Source: Spiroplasma chrysopicola DF-1 | GTDB lineage: Bacteria; Bacillota_I; Bacilli_A; Mycoplasmatales; Mycoplasmataceae | Direction: 5' to 3' | Length of the DNA: 64,000 nucleotides | Assembly (NCBI RefSeq): GCF_000400935.1 | Contig: NC_021280.1 | Span: forward strand, 310,001-374,000 | Shown here: positions 63,991 through 64,000 of the stretch, one piece after another | Layout: every line of letters starts with the position of its first letter | How positions within the stretch are numbered: position 1 is the stretch's first letter | Made by a program: the position numbers and the translations under genes | The notes under the pieces: generated by a model | What the model was told of the DNA's origin: nothing | What the model saw: the letters and a program-made list of their open reading frames with translations, nothing else | Databases searched by the model: none

Positions 63991-64000
63991 ATTGTTCACT

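Noticed and set aside
1-64000. tRNA, rRNA, CRISPR array, insertion sequence or plectrovirus genes
   Set aside because: No cloverleaf, repeat-spacer array, transposase motif or phage gene could be seen by reading; a tRNA scan was not possible.

Overview
The window is chromosomal DNA of a Spiroplasma-like mollicute. It is very A+T-rich, and almost every long gene is interrupted by in-frame TGA codons that fall at conserved tryptophan positions (for example in the RavA, RNase J, primase and sigma factor genes), so TGA is read as Trp (translation table 4). All gene calls below use that code. There are no cell-wall synthesis genes. Short intergenic gaps, hairpin-plus-T-run terminators and Asn-rich membrane proteins of no recognised family fit the genus. 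I see no tRNA, rRNA, CRISPR array, insertion sequence or phage gene.

Layout. 1-4.2 kb: the end of a membrane protein, then a compact operon of a RavA-type AAA+ ATPase, its VWA partner ViaA and a dimeric dUTPase, facing a small ferredoxin gene. 4.3-9.6 kb: a tail-anchored protein, cmk, der, gpsA and an amino-acid permease. 9.7-14 kb: an Asn-rich membrane protein, a Cof-type phosphatase, gpmI and a CPBP-family membrane protease. 14-18.1 kb (minus strand): def, RNase J and a long AlaX-type alanyl-tRNA editing protein. 18.2-22.3 kb: rsmD, gmk, rsmB, argS. 22.5-26.1 kb: three membrane proteins of unknown function, one with a roughly 300-residue Asn/Gln/Pro-rich cytoplasmic head. 26.2-30.9 kb: hemW-like, pepV, an orphan, a SpoU methyltransferase and engB/ysxC. 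31-35.6 kb: a greatly enlarged lgt, a ferritin-like gene, rny and a small membrane protein. 35.8-37.1 kb: ffh. 37.3-47.3 kb: pyrH-frr-uppS-cdsA-dxr-rseP-polC. 47.3-55.1 kb: era-recO-glyS-dnaG-sigA-trmK-nif3, the same order as in Bacillus-type genomes. 55.1-56 kb (minus): ispH. 56-56.7 kb: decayed DNA with a pseudogene and a direct repeat. 56.7-64 kb: two lineage-specific proteins, a DEAD-box-type helicase, an ABC-2 exporter pair and a MATE transporter.

How the genes fit together: most of the window is core information processing (replication: polC, dnaG; transcription: sigA; translation: argS, glyS, frr, def, era, der, engB, methyltransferases; RNA decay: rny, RNase J) and membrane-lipid or lipoprotein biogenesis (gpsA, cdsA, lgt, rseP, ffh). 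dxr and ispH show a non-mevalonate isoprenoid route feeding uppS in an organism without a wall.

Most unusual items: a complete RavA-ViaA pair in a mollicute beside a ferredoxin gene; an Lgt more than twice normal size, with a 100-residue insert and a 215-residue C-terminal domain; a sigma factor with about 55 extra residues between regions 4.1 and 4.2; eight intergenic TGnTATAAT extended -10 elements; a 20-bp perfect palindrome inside rseP; and an inverted repeat flanking the predicted MATE promoter. I did not find a clearly new multi-gene system; the RavA-ViaA-dUTPase-ferredoxin locus is the nearest candidate.
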